Under the pieces are notes generated by a model. That model was not told the origin of the DNA. It did no database searches and was given only the letters and a program-made list of their open reading frames with translations. This document shows, piece after piece, positions 41,635 through 50,658 of a stretch of 64,000 nt of DNA. Position 1 is the stretch's first letter. Each line of letters opens with the position of its first letter. The DNA is taken from NCBI GenBank assembly GCA_964426915.1, contig CAYRTD010000004.1, positions 4,583 through 68,582 of the forward strand, given 5' to 3'. Source of the stretch: CAYRTD01 sp964426915 (GTDB lineage Bacteria > Bacteroidota > Bacteroidia > Bacteroidales > GCA-2748055). The position numbers and the translations under genes are program-made.

Positions 41635-42718
41635 GAGGATAATAATAGGTGGAGGAGGTACGGGAGGACACGTCTTTCCGGCGATTTCTATTGCGCAGGC
41701 TCTGAAAAAAATGGATCCTGCTGTGGAAATTCTTTTCGTGGGAGCAGAGAATAAACTGGAAATGGAAAAAGTGCCTGAAGCCGGCTTTAAAATAATAGGT
41801 TTGCCTGTTGCCGGATTTCAAAGAAGCTTGAGCATGAAGAATGTATCATTCTTTTATAAGCTTTGGAGATCCATGCGTAAATCCGTTTCTATTGTAAATA
41901 ATTTCCGTCCCGATATAGCTATTGGTGTTGGTGGATATGCAAGCGGGCCGATTTTAAGAGCTGCTGCACGCCGGAACATCCCGGTTGCCATACAGGAGCA
42001 GAATTCTTATGCAGGAGTAACCAACAGGATACTTGCCAAAAAGGCACAGAAAATCTTTGTGGCTTATGAAGGAATGGAAAAATACTTTCCGCCTGAAAAG
42101 ATTATTCTGACCGGAAATCCTGTCCGTAAGGACATTATTGATAAACCGGAAAAGAAGCAGGAAGCCGTAAACTTTTTTGAGCTGGATGCTGATAAACCGG
42201 TGGTACTTGTAATTGGGGGGAGTCTTGGAGCAGGAACAATAAATAAGAGTATTCTGAAAGGACTGAAACTCTTTGGTGCGGATATTCAGCTCATCTGGCA
42301 GACAGGGTCGCATTATTACGACAATATCCTGTCAGCAACCGCTGAGGCTACTAAAAAAAATATTAAGATTCTGCCTTTTATTAAAAATATGGAATATGCA
42401 TATGCCTTAGCCGATGTAATAATTTCAAGGGCCGGGGCAGGCACGATCTCCGAACTCGCCCTGGTGGGAAAACCTGTGATCCTTGTTCCCTCACCCAATG
42501 TTGCGGAAGATCATCAGACAAAAAATGCCATGGCACTTGTTGCAAAGGATGCCGCATTGCATATTGCAGACAGGGAGGCTGAAAGCAAACTGGTAACATC
42601 ATGTTTGAATCTACTGGAGGATAAGAATAAGAGAAAACTGCTTTCTGAAAATTTACGATCAATGGCCCTTCCCGATGCAGCAGATAGAATAGCGGATGAA
42701 ATTATGAAAATGACATGA
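41621..42718 (+). CDS. murG: UDP-GlcNAc:lipid I N-acetylglucosaminyltransferase MurG
   Basis: A 365-residue GT28 glycosyltransferase at the inner face of the membrane that converts lipid I to lipid II. It has the glycine-rich IIIGGGGTGGHVFPA at the N terminus, IGVGGYASGP, AIQEQNSYAGVTNR, VIGGSLGAGTIN and ISRAGAGTISELALVGKPVILVP (in cues) with the LVPSPNVAEDHQTKNA segment for UDP-GlcNAc. Starts inside ftsW and ends overlapping murC by ATGA. Confidence 0.97.
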   Translation: MNRSRRIIIGGGGTGGHVFPAISIAQALKKMDPAVEILFVGAENKLEMEKVPEAGFKIIGLPVAGFQRSLSMKNVSFFYKLWRSMRKSVSIVNNFRPDIAIGVGGYASGPILRAAARRNIPVAIQEQNSYAGVTNRILAKKAQKIFVAYEGMEKYFPPEKIILTGNPVRKDIIDKPEKKQEAVNFFELDADKPVVLVIGGSLGAGTINKSILKGLKLFGADIQLIWQTGSHYYDNILSATAEATKKNIKILPFIKNMEYAYALADVIISRAGAGTISELALVGKPVILVPSPNVAEDHQTKNAMALVAKDAALHIADREAESKLVTSCLNLLEDKNKRKLLSENLRSMALPDAADRIADEIMKMT

Positions 42719-44100
42719 CGGTTTTTGATAACATACAACGGGTATATTTCCTTGGAATAGGGGGAATTGGGATGAGCGCAATAGCCAGGTATCTCAATTC
42801 ATCCGGTTTTGAGGTTGCGGGCTACGACAGGGTTCCCACCCCACTTACCGATACTCTTTCCCATGAAGGCATAAAGATCTTTTTTTCGGATGAAGAAAAA
42901 CTCATACCGGATGAGTTCAAAGAAAAAAATAATGTTCTGGTTGTATACACTCCAGCCATACCCCACGATCATCCGCTTTTTGAATTTTTCAAAGAGAAAG
43001 GATTCAGGATAATTAAACGGGCAGAGGCTTTAGGGATGATCCTGAAAACCGGAAAGGGGATAGCCGTTGCCGGTACTCACGGAAAAACGACTGTTTCATC
43101 TATTATTGCCCATTTGCTTAACAAGTCGGATCTGAAATGTAACGCTTTCCTGGGGGGGATAAGTAATAATTTGAAATCCAATATATTAATAAATGATCAG
43201 GCGAAGTACTCTGTGGCAGAAGCCGATGAGTTTGACCATTCTTTTCTTCATTTGTTCCCTTATCTTGCTGTGATCACATCTATTGATGCCGATCATCTGG
43301 ACATCTATGGAAATTACGAAAACCTGAAATCAGCCTTTCAGAAATTTGTTTCTCAGATAAATGACAATGGTATTCTGATTTACAAAGAAGGTTTGACCCT
43401 GATCGTTCCGGAGGGAATAAAAGCACTGACCTATAGTCTGAATTCTGAAAAAGCTGATTTTCACCCTTTAAATGAAGAAAGGTCGGGTTTTCGCTATACC
43501 TTCACTCTTAAGACCCCGGCAGGAAAGATTGATTCACTGAAACTTAATGTTTACGGCAGGGTGAACCTGGAAAATGCTATTGCAGCGTCTGCCGTAGCAT
43601 ATACGCTAGGGGTCAGTGAAAGGGAAATAAGACTTGCACTTGCTTCTTATACAGGTGTCTGGAGAAGGTTTGATGTAAGAATCGAAGAAAAAAACAGGAT
43701 GTATATAGACGATTATGCTCATCATCCGGAGGAGCTGAGAGTGTTTATTGCCTCTGTACTGGAAGCCCTGCCGGGAAAGAGAATCACAGGCATATTCCAA
43801 CCTCATCTGTATACCAGGACTCGCGACTTTGCCGAAGGATTTGCAAACAGTTTATCAGCTTTGGATGATGTGATTATTATGGATATCTATCCGGCCAGGG
43901 AAGATCCTGTTCCGGGCATAACTTCCCGGATTATTTTTGAGAAACTGGATAACGCTGGTGAGCGGATACTTACATCAAAAGATAAATTACTGAAAGTTAT
44001 TAAAAAGCTGGATCCTGAAGTATTACTAACTATGGGGGCGGGAGATATCGATCAGATGGTTGATCCAATAGAGAAACTTATTAAGGAATTGAATGGATGA
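42715..44100 (+). CDS. murC: UDP-MurNAc:L-alanine ligase MurC
   Basis: A 461-residue cytosolic Mur ligase that adds the first residue of the stem peptide. YFLGIGGIGMSAIARY is the UDP-binding N terminus, GTHGKTTVSS the ATP site, AEADEFDHSFLHL and DADHLDIYGNYENL the central domain, and DDYAHHPEELR with FQPHLYTRTRDF the C-terminal domain. Length is normal. Both ends overlap neighbouring genes by 4 bases. Confidence 0.97.
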   Translation: MTVFDNIQRVYFLGIGGIGMSAIARYLNSSGFEVAGYDRVPTPLTDTLSHEGIKIFFSDEEKLIPDEFKEKNNVLVVYTPAIPHDHPLFEFFKEKGFRIIKRAEALGMILKTGKGIAVAGTHGKTTVSSIIAHLLNKSDLKCNAFLGGISNNLKSNILINDQAKYSVAEADEFDHSFLHLFPYLAVITSIDADHLDIYGNYENLKSAFQKFVSQINDNGILIYKEGLTLIVPEGIKALTYSLNSEKADFHPLNEERSGFRYTFTLKTPAGKIDSLKLNVYGRVNLENAIAASAVAYTLGVSEREIRLALASYTGVWRRFDVRIEEKNRMYIDDYAHHPEELRVFIASVLEALPGKRITGIFQPHLYTRTRDFAEGFANSLSALDDVIIMDIYPAREDPVPGITSRIIFEKLDNAGERILTSKDKLLKVIKKLDPEVLLTMGAGDIDQMVDPIEKLIKELNG

Positions 44101-44882
44101 GAAAGCTAATGTTCATATTATTTAATCTTCTTTTAGTGGCATATATGATTTTTGCCCTGAGTTTTGCCAACCTGAGGGTCAACACAACATTATGCACGGA
44201 AGTCAAGATAACTATGATAGATACTCTGAACGCAGGATTTCTTACGAAGCGGGATATTGAAAAGCTATTGCTCTCCGGGAATAGTGAGATTTTAGGATAT
44301 CCTGTTGGAGCGATAAATATTAGAAGGCTGGAGGAAAAGCTTTTGGATCTTGCTTATGTAAAGGATGCTCAGGTTTACAAAAATATGGAGGGAATCCTGA
44401 AAGTGGATATAACCCAGCGCAAGCCTGTTGTCAGGATCATTACTCCCTCACAAGCTACTTATTACCTTGACGATGAAGGATACCTTTTTCCTCCTGTCTC
44501 AGGTTTTACACCTCATGTATTAGTAGCAAACGGGTATTTCACTGAAGGAAGCGAACTGAAGGGGGTAAGAAGTCTGGAGGAACTTAAGGGTAACAAAAAA
44601 TATGACGAATGGAATGAAACCTTGAAACTTACGGGGTATTTACAGGAAAGCAGTTTCTGGCGGTCTCAGATTGTCCAGATCTATCGGAACAGCATGGGAG
44701 ATTTTGAATTAATACCCAGGGTGGGGGCGCATCAGATCATTTTTGGTGATACGGAAGATATGGAAATCAAATTTAAAAAACTGAAAACCCTGTATGAAGA
44801 AGGCTTAAAATATGAAGGATGGAATAGGTATGAAAAGATCAATTTAAAATATAATAATCAAGTAATCTGTACAAAACGATAA
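44097..44882 (+). CDS. ftsQ: Cell-division protein FtsQ (DivIB-like)
   Basis: A 261-residue bitopic protein: a short cytoplasmic N terminus, one helix (MFILFNLLLVAYMIFALSFA, about 5-24), then a POTRA-like region (about 35-110: GFLTKRDIEKLLL, LEEKLLDLAYVKDAQVYKNMEGILKVDITQRKPVVRI in cues) and a beta domain. The RKPVVRII strand and dcw position support the assignment. It begins within the murC stop (ATGA) and precedes ftsA by 4 bases. Role: divisome scaffold linking FtsL/B to the Z ring. Confidence 0.88.
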   Translation: MRKLMFILFNLLLVAYMIFALSFANLRVNTTLCTEVKITMIDTLNAGFLTKRDIEKLLLSGNSEILGYPVGAINIRRLEEKLLDLAYVKDAQVYKNMEGILKVDITQRKPVVRIITPSQATYYLDDEGYLFPPVSGFTPHVLVANGYFTEGSELKGVRSLEELKGNKKYDEWNETLKLTGYLQESSFWRSQIVQIYRNSMGDFELIPRVGAHQIIFGDTEDMEIKFKKLKTLYEEGLKYEGWNRYEKINLKYNNQVICTKR

Positions 44883-44886
44883 CACT

Positions 44887-46212
44887 ATGGCAAATAAAGA
44901 ACAAATCGTTGCAGCGGTCGATATTGGGACCACCAAGATCGTTGCTATTGTTGGTCGCATCCTCGAGAACGGACGACTCGAAGTCCTTGGCATGGGCAAA
45001 ACAGTTTCCAAAGGAGTTAAGCGGGGTGTAGTGCTTAACATTGAGGAAACCGTAAATGCTATTGAGGCAACTGTAGATGAAGCTAAGGCCAGGTCGGGAC
45101 TTAATTTCTCTGAAGTTTTTGTAGGAATAGCCGGTCAGCATATCAAATCTATAAGAAACAGGGGATATATTAACCGTGATTCCTATGAGGATGAAATAAC
45201 AAGGAAAGATATTAACCGACTTGTGGAGGATATGAAAAAGATTCCTGTTGACGTAGCAGAGGAAATCATACATGTGCTCCCACAGAATTTTATTGTCGAT
45301 AACGAAGCGGGTGTGAAAAATCCTGTAGGTATGTCAGGAAAACGTTTAGAAGCAAATTTTCATATTGTTGTAGGTCAGATCGCGTCAGCTAAAAATATTG
45401 AGAAATGCATTAACCGGGTTAATCTGAATGTTAAACAGTTGATACTCGAACCTCTCGCATCCAGCGAAGCTGTTCTCACCAGTGATGAAAAAGAGGCAGG
45501 TGTTGCCCTTGTGGATATCGGGGGTGGTACAACCGATATAGCTGTTTATTATGATGAGATAATAAGGCATACCGCGGTCATTCCATTTGGCGGAAATGCT
45601 GTTACAAGGGATATAAAGGAAGGATGTTCTATTCTGCAGCGCCAGGCCGAATCGTTAAAGATGCAGTTCGGGTCAGCTCTTGGAGATCTGGCAAAAGAAG
45701 ATAAAGTTGTGACTATCCCTGGCATCAGCGGAAGGGAACCCAAAGAGATAAGCTTTAAAAGCCTCGCATACATTATTCAATCCAGAATGGAGGAGATAGT
45801 TGATGCAGTGATGTTTGAGGTCGAAAACTCGGGGTATATTGATAAACTCTCGGCAGGGATTGTGCTGACTGGTGGTGGCGCTATGCTTAGACACCTACCA
45901 CAGCTGGTCAAATTTAAAACGGGCATGGATGTCAGACTGGGTTACCCGAATGAAAAACTCACCAGGGAATCAAATGAAGAAGTTAATCAGCCAATGTATT
46001 CCACATCGGTCGGACTTCTTTTAAAAGGATATGAATTCTTACTGGAAAACAATGATAATACAGCCATTGAAGAAAGTTTACCGGAACAGGAAGAGCTGAT
46101 AAATAAAAGTAAGGAAAGATTCAAATCAAGAATACGTCCCAAAGGAAAACTGATTGATTCACTGAAGAGCGCTATAACCGATATATTTGATGACGAAAGT
46201 ACAAATATGTAG
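44887..46212 (+). CDS. ftsA: Cell-division protein FtsA
   Basis: A 441-residue actin-like protein that tethers FtsZ to the membrane. Phosphate 1 AAVDIGTTKIVAIVG, the 1C subdomain with FVGIAGQHIKSI, phosphate 2 VALVDIGGGTTDIAVY, and the adenosine motif IVLTGGGAMLRHL are all present. The C-terminal segment KGKLIDSLKSAITDIFDD resembles an amphipathic membrane-targeting helix. The ATG lies 4 bases after ftsQ. Confidence 0.97.
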   Translation: MANKEQIVAAVDIGTTKIVAIVGRILENGRLEVLGMGKTVSKGVKRGVVLNIEETVNAIEATVDEAKARSGLNFSEVFVGIAGQHIKSIRNRGYINRDSYEDEITRKDINRLVEDMKKIPVDVAEEIIHVLPQNFIVDNEAGVKNPVGMSGKRLEANFHIVVGQIASAKNIEKCINRVNLNVKQLILEPLASSEAVLTSDEKEAGVALVDIGGGTTDIAVYYDEIIRHTAVIPFGGNAVTRDIKEGCSILQRQAESLKMQFGSALGDLAKEDKVVTIPGISGREPKEISFKSLAYIIQSRMEEIVDAVMFEVENSGYIDKLSAGIVLTGGGAMLRHLPQLVKFKTGMDVRLGYPNEKLTRESNEEVNQPMYSTSVGLLLKGYEFLLENNDNTAIEESLPEQEELINKSKERFKSRIRPKGKLIDSLKSAITDIFDDESTNM

Positions 46213-46244
46213 AATCATACTTTGAAAATTAAAAACCAATAGTC

Positions 46245-47693
46245 ATGGCAGAAGATCTGATGAATTTTGAACTCCCTGTAGACCGTTCTTCTATTATTAA
46301 AGTAATAGGAGTGGGAGGAGGTGGCAGTAACGCCGTAAACCATATGTATCGTAAAGGAATCAAGGATGTTAATTTCGTTGTTTGTAATACTGATGCCCAG
46401 GCTCTCAATAATAGTCCGGTTACGGTAAAGATCCAACTCGGCGATTCTTTGACCGAAGGCCGGGGTGCAGGAAACAAACCGGAGGTAGGCAGACAGGCAG
46501 CAATTGAGAATATTGAGGAGATAACGGAGATCCTATCCCAGAATACAAAGATGGTTTTTATTACTGCGGGCATGGGCGGAGGAACAGGAACCGGAGCAGC
46601 GCCTGTTATTGCGAAAACTGCACAGGAAATGGGTATTTTAACTGTTGCCATAGTGACCATACCCTTTCGCTTTGAAGGACAGCAAAGAATAAAACAGGCT
46701 ATTGAGGGAATTGATGAACTAAAGCAGTACGTCGATTCTTTACTGGTAATAAATAATCAGAAACTGCGTGAGGTGCATGGAGATCTGAAACTGGCCCAGG
46801 CATTCGAGAAGGCTGATGATATTCTTTCCAGGGCTGCCAAGGGAATTGCTGAAATTATAACGGTACATGGTTATATAAATGTTGATTTTGCGGATGTTGA
46901 AACTGTAATGAAAAGCTCAGGTGTTGCAATACTAGGGTCGGCTTCTGCTAATGGTGAGAACCGGGCAACCAAGGCAATTGAAGCCGCTCTTTCTTCACCA
47001 CTGCTGAATAATAATGATATTACCGGAGCGAAATCAATCCTGTTAAATATAACCTCCGGGGAAAATGAAATAAGCATGGATGAGGTAGGAGAAATTACTG
47101 ATTATGTTAATCAGGCTGCAGATAAGAGCGCACTCATCATCTGGGGAACAGGTATTGATGAATCTCTCGAAGACGGTATCAGTGTAACAATTATTGCTAC
47201 GGGATTCGGAACAAACAGCATTCCTGAGCTTTATACCATAAAAAAACATTATGATAAGATCCCCCTTCGAGATCAGGGGGAAAAAGGACCTTCCCAAGAT
47301 GACTTTACTGTGAAGGATAATGCTGATTACAATCAGAGGAAAATTGAATTTGAAGATGAGGGGAGTTCGGAGGAATATATTCTTTTTGATGAGTCTGTGG
47401 ATGAAAATGCCCCCCTAAATGAATCTGCAAGTAAAATAAAAGAAGAAAGAGTAAAAAAACTTAAGGAGGCTCATGAACGGATGAAGATGGATGGTTATAA
47501 TACCAAAAAAGAGAACCAAACCATCGAACAGCTTGAGAATGAGCCTGCTTACGTAAGAAAAAAGATAAAGGTAAAACCGGAAACCCCTTCAACAAAACAG
47601 GACGTTTCGAAATACAGGCTTTCTGAGGATGAAGAGAAGGGGGAACCCAGGCTCAGGGAGGATAACTCTTATTTACATGATAATGTTGACTAA
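46245..47693 (+). CDS. ftsZ: Tubulin-like division GTPase FtsZ
   Basis: A 482-residue Z-ring protein. The GTP-binding GGGGSNAVNHM and tubulin signature GGGTGTG (111-117), NTDAQAL, and the T7 region of the activation domain (NVDFADVETVM) are intact. After the globular core (about 325) there is a long acidic, low-complexity linker; a conserved-tail-like EPAYVRKKI at about 440 is followed by another ~40 residues, so the FtsA-binding peptide is internal, as often in Bacteroidota FtsZ. It follows ftsA by 32 bases. Confidence 0.98.
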   Translation: MAEDLMNFELPVDRSSIIKVIGVGGGGSNAVNHMYRKGIKDVNFVVCNTDAQALNNSPVTVKIQLGDSLTEGRGAGNKPEVGRQAAIENIEEITEILSQNTKMVFITAGMGGGTGTGAAPVIAKTAQEMGILTVAIVTIPFRFEGQQRIKQAIEGIDELKQYVDSLLVINNQKLREVHGDLKLAQAFEKADDILSRAAKGIAEIITVHGYINVDFADVETVMKSSGVAILGSASANGENRATKAIEAALSSPLLNNNDITGAKSILLNITSGENEISMDEVGEITDYVNQAADKSALIIWGTGIDESLEDGISVTIIATGFGTNSIPELYTIKKHYDKIPLRDQGEKGPSQDDFTVKDNADYNQRKIEFEDEGSSEEYILFDESVDENAPLNESASKIKEERVKKLKEAHERMKMDGYNTKKENQTIEQLENEPAYVRKKIKVKPETPSTKQDVSKYRLSEDEEKGEPRLREDNSYLHDNVD

Positions 47694-47713
47694 ATTATTA
47701 AACCCCGAAGCAT

Positions 47714-48163
47714 ATGAGATTTTCTGTTAGTATAGATGAAGATATTAAAAAATCGATGCGTGAAAAGGCAAGGCAAAGGCTTGATGCACTCAGGGCTGTA
47801 AAAACAGCCTTTTCTCTTGCCCGTACAGAAAAAGGAGCAGGCTCTGAGTTATCGGATGAAGAGGAGATAAAAATAATGCAAAAGCTGGTTAAGCAAAGGA
47901 ATGACAGTGCTGCTATATACAGGGAACAAAACAGACCGGAACTTGCAGAAAAGGAGCTGCAGGAAGCCGAGTTTATAAAAGAGTATCTCCCAAAGCAGAT
48001 GACGGAAGAGGAACTCAGTGTCTACCTGAGAAAATTAATTGATGTTATGGATGCGGAAGGGATGAAGGATATGGGTAGAGTAATGGGCAGAGCAAGTTCC
48101 GAACTTGCAGGAATGGCGGATGGTAAAACAATATCGGCAATTGTGAAAAAACTTTTGCAGTAA
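47714..48163 (+). CDS. GatB/YqeY-domain protein
   Basis: A 149-residue cytoplasmic protein of the YqeY family (related to the C-terminal tRNA-binding domain of GatB): LRAVKTAFSLARTEKG, LSDEEEIKIMQKLVKQRNDSAAIYREQNRPELAEKE (short cues) and EYLPKQMTEEEL, MGRVMGRASSELAGMADGKTIS. It probably binds tRNA, but the biochemical role is not settled. It closes the dcw transcription unit, 20 bases after ftsZ and just before the terminator. Confidence 0.92.
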   Translation: MRFSVSIDEDIKKSMREKARQRLDALRAVKTAFSLARTEKGAGSELSDEEEIKIMQKLVKQRNDSAAIYREQNRPELAEKELQEAEFIKEYLPKQMTEEELSVYLRKLIDVMDAEGMKDMGRVMGRASSELAGMADGKTISAIVKKLLQ

Positions 48164-48167
48164 ATAT

Positions 48168-48209
48168 AAAACCCCGGAGTATGCAATTAAGCGTTAACCG
48201 GGGTTTTTT
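48168..48209 (+). terminator. Intrinsic terminator of the dcw operon
   Basis: AAAACCCCGG (48168-48177) and CCGGGGTTTT (48198-48207) form a 10-bp stem with a 20-base loop and a T run, 5 bases after the YqeY-like stop. It ends the ~15.7 kb division/cell-wall transcription unit. Confidence 0.9.
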
Positions 48210-48284
48210 ATTTTATATTTCTTATCCGGGTGGTTCCGGATGCATATCAAAAGAAGGATAAACTACTTTTCTTAATAAAGCAGG

Positions 48285-50423
48285 TTAATAAAACCTGATC
48301 CTGTTATCTTCAATGTTCGCATTTTCGATAAGTGCCTGGTATCCCTGATAGGCAACGCGGCTTTCAAGCATATATTTCAGCCTGAATTGGGCGGATGCGA
48401 CATCCGGATCCTCAGGTATGGTCTTATCTGTTACTTCTATAAGGAAAACGCTGTTCTCACCGATAAAGGGTTCTGAAAGTTCTCCCTCAGGAATAATCAT
48501 GGCTTTGGAAACAACTTTTGGTTCAAGTCCGGCTGGATTTATATAGGGATTGGCAAGTCTTACTTTCTCCGCTTCAAGTATCTCTGTATTCAGAGCTTCG
48601 GCAACAGCATCGAGACCGGATAAACCGGAAATACTTTCTTTGACTTCCTGCAGAACCTTTTCAAGCTTTTTCTGTTTGGCTACAATTACCTCGATTTCAT
48701 TGCGGACGTCTTCAAAAGGAGCGATCCCTTCATGATTTACATTTGTAAGTGCAGCAACAATATATTTATCACTCAGATCAAATATCTGACTTATTGTTCC
48801 TTCTTCATTTTCAAAGGACCAGCGGATGATTTCCCTGGCATTTTCCAGCCCGGGCAGGTCTTTCGTACTTTTATCGAACTCAGTTGCAAAGCGTGGCGTA
48901 AGCCCTTTTTCACTATACTGCTCGCGAAACTCCTGAAGACTTGTTGCTTTGCTTCTGAATTCTACGGAGTTGGAATAAATGGTCTGATAAGTAGCGTCGC
49001 TTGGAACTACCTGTCTTTCAACAACAGCCAGATTTACTTTCCTTACCCTTGGACTCTGGTTTATTATTTTAATAACATGATAACCGAAGTTTGTCTTTAC
49101 AACACCGAGATCTCCTGTTTCATTTTCAAAGGCAAAATCACTGAAAGGCTTCACCATCGCACCTTCTGTGAACCATCCCAGATCACCGCCTATACTGCTG
49201 TTAGACTGATCGGCCGAGAACTCCCTTGCGAGGTTACTGAAATCTGCACCTCCCTGGATCACGGTTAGGAGGCTGTCTGCTATAGTTTCAGCACGTCTGT
49301 CATCCCGCTGGACAGAAAGTGAAATTAATATGTGTCTTGCTCTTACTGAGTCGGGAACCATTGTAAAATCAAGTACCCTGGCCAGTTTGTAGGAACCGTC
49401 CTCAAAGTATGGACCTGCAACATACCCGGGTTCTGAATTAAATATGGAATCGGCATATGCTTCAGGTAATTCTTCTTTGGAATAATTAATATCCCTGTAA
49501 GGTAGGTCGGAATTGCTATTTACAAAACCAACAGGATTTTCAGTGCGTTCAAAGGCATCCTTACTTTGTTGAATATAGGCTAAAGCCTTCTGATCGTCTT
49601 CTGCCGAAGGTTCAATTGGGAATAAAACATATTCAATGCTCCGGGTTTCGTCCTGACGGTATTCATTTTTATGCTCTTCGTAGTAACTTTTCAGATCCGA
49701 CTCGCTGTAGCTGATATCTTCATCAGAAACGCTATTAAACCCAACAGATACAAAATCGAAACTAACGGATGAGTTTGATTCGTGCGCGAAATTTCTGGCA
49801 TCGAGGCTGTTCGGCTGCATTCCTTTTTGAACCAGTGTAAAATACTTTTGTCTTTCCCTGTCATCAACAATCTGGTTTTCAATATATACCCATTGTCTTC
49901 TTTCTTCCTGGTACATGTCTGTGCTGATGGCATTAAAATAATTAAGCATCTGGAAACGGTTGAATTCGCCTGTTTCCGGATTTGTGAACATTCTGCGAAC
50001 CATTGGATGGGGTTCTTCAGCCAGGATCCTGGTATTACCTGCACTTACGGAATCACCAAGAAGCATTGTTTTCAGTTCATCTACACTTACCCGGATGCCC
50101 AGGTTTTCAATTGTATTTCCCAGAACGATATCCTGCACTGTCGATCTCCAGACTTCCTCCCGTATCTCTTCCAGGGTTTCCTGATCCAAAGTAGTTAACT
50201 GATAATTACTTCTGTAAAAATCGGCCAATTCTTCAATTTTCGAATTATATTCCATGTAGCCGATTGATTTTCCGTCAATCTCCGCTACTTCCATCCTGTC
50301 ACGGGAAAAAACCGAAGGTCCTGAGCTGAATAAATCACCGAGAATAAATGCCAGTAAGGCTAATCCGATAATAACTGCAACAAGCACACCCGCTTTGTTC
50401 CTGATATTCTGTAAAGTTGCCAT
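48285..50423 (-). CDS. SurA/PpiD-type periplasmic peptidyl-prolyl isomerase
   Basis: A 712-residue membrane-anchored chaperone. One N-terminal helix (GVLVAVIIGLALLAFILGDLF, about 12-32) is followed by a SurA_N-like helical chaperone region with DRMEVAEIDGKSIGYMEYNSK, and a parvulin domain (about 355-460: RARHILISLSVQRDD, FSADQSNSSIGGDLGWFTEGAMVKPFSDFAF in cues, FGYHVIKI). It likely helps fold and deliver outer-membrane proteins. It is the last gene of the coaX-lptC gene set but is separated from the upstream gene by 235 bases that include a G-rich tract. Confidence 0.9.
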   Translation of the reverse strand: MATLQNIRNKAGVLVAVIIGLALLAFILGDLFSSGPSVFSRDRMEVAEIDGKSIGYMEYNSKIEELADFYRSNYQLTTLDQETLEEIREEVWRSTVQDIVLGNTIENLGIRVSVDELKTMLLGDSVSAGNTRILAEEPHPMVRRMFTNPETGEFNRFQMLNYFNAISTDMYQEERRQWVYIENQIVDDRERQKYFTLVQKGMQPNSLDARNFAHESNSSVSFDFVSVGFNSVSDEDISYSESDLKSYYEEHKNEYRQDETRSIEYVLFPIEPSAEDDQKALAYIQQSKDAFERTENPVGFVNSNSDLPYRDINYSKEELPEAYADSIFNSEPGYVAGPYFEDGSYKLARVLDFTMVPDSVRARHILISLSVQRDDRRAETIADSLLTVIQGGADFSNLAREFSADQSNSSIGGDLGWFTEGAMVKPFSDFAFENETGDLGVVKTNFGYHVIKIINQSPRVRKVNLAVVERQVVPSDATYQTIYSNSVEFRSKATSLQEFREQYSEKGLTPRFATEFDKSTKDLPGLENAREIIRWSFENEEGTISQIFDLSDKYIVAALTNVNHEGIAPFEDVRNEIEVIVAKQKKLEKVLQEVKESISGLSGLDAVAEALNTEILEAEKVRLANPYINPAGLEPKVVSKAMIIPEGELSEPFIGENSVFLIEVTDKTIPEDPDVASAQFRLKYMLESRVAYQGYQALIENANIEDNRIRFY

Positions 50424-50507
50424 TTAATTTGTTTTTAGACTGTTTTTTTCAGGCTACGAAGATAGTAATTTCCATTAATTTAGCTTAGGAAATGGGAAAA
50501 AATGTTT

Positions 50508-50548
50508 GGGCAGGGATTGGGGAATGGGATAGGGGGTTGGGGGTGGGG
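50508..50548 (+). repeat. G-rich tract with quadruplex potential
   Basis: Seven runs of three to five G lie within 41 bases (at 50508, 50513, 50519, 50526, 50532, 50539 and 50545) in AT-rich DNA. The tract is on the strand opposite the coding strand of the isomerase gene, 85-125 bases upstream of its start. Confidence 0.6.
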
Positions 50549-50658
50549 TAAGAATGCTTTCAGATAGTAAGTTCTTTTAAAAAGCTTATTACTTTTAGAT
50601 AGCATTTATTAATGTTATCCCTGCAAAACATGGGCAAAGAATCCCTGTGAAGCCCGGG

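Noticed and set aside
41634..41639. AGGAGG as a Shine-Dalgarno site after the murG ATG
   Set aside because: It lies inside murG coding for the conserved RRIIIGGGG start region and no alternative start follows at suitable distance in frame.
48732..49268. 178-residue frame opposite the PpiD/SurA-type gene
   Set aside because: Antisense shadow of a clearly conserved parvulin-domain gene.
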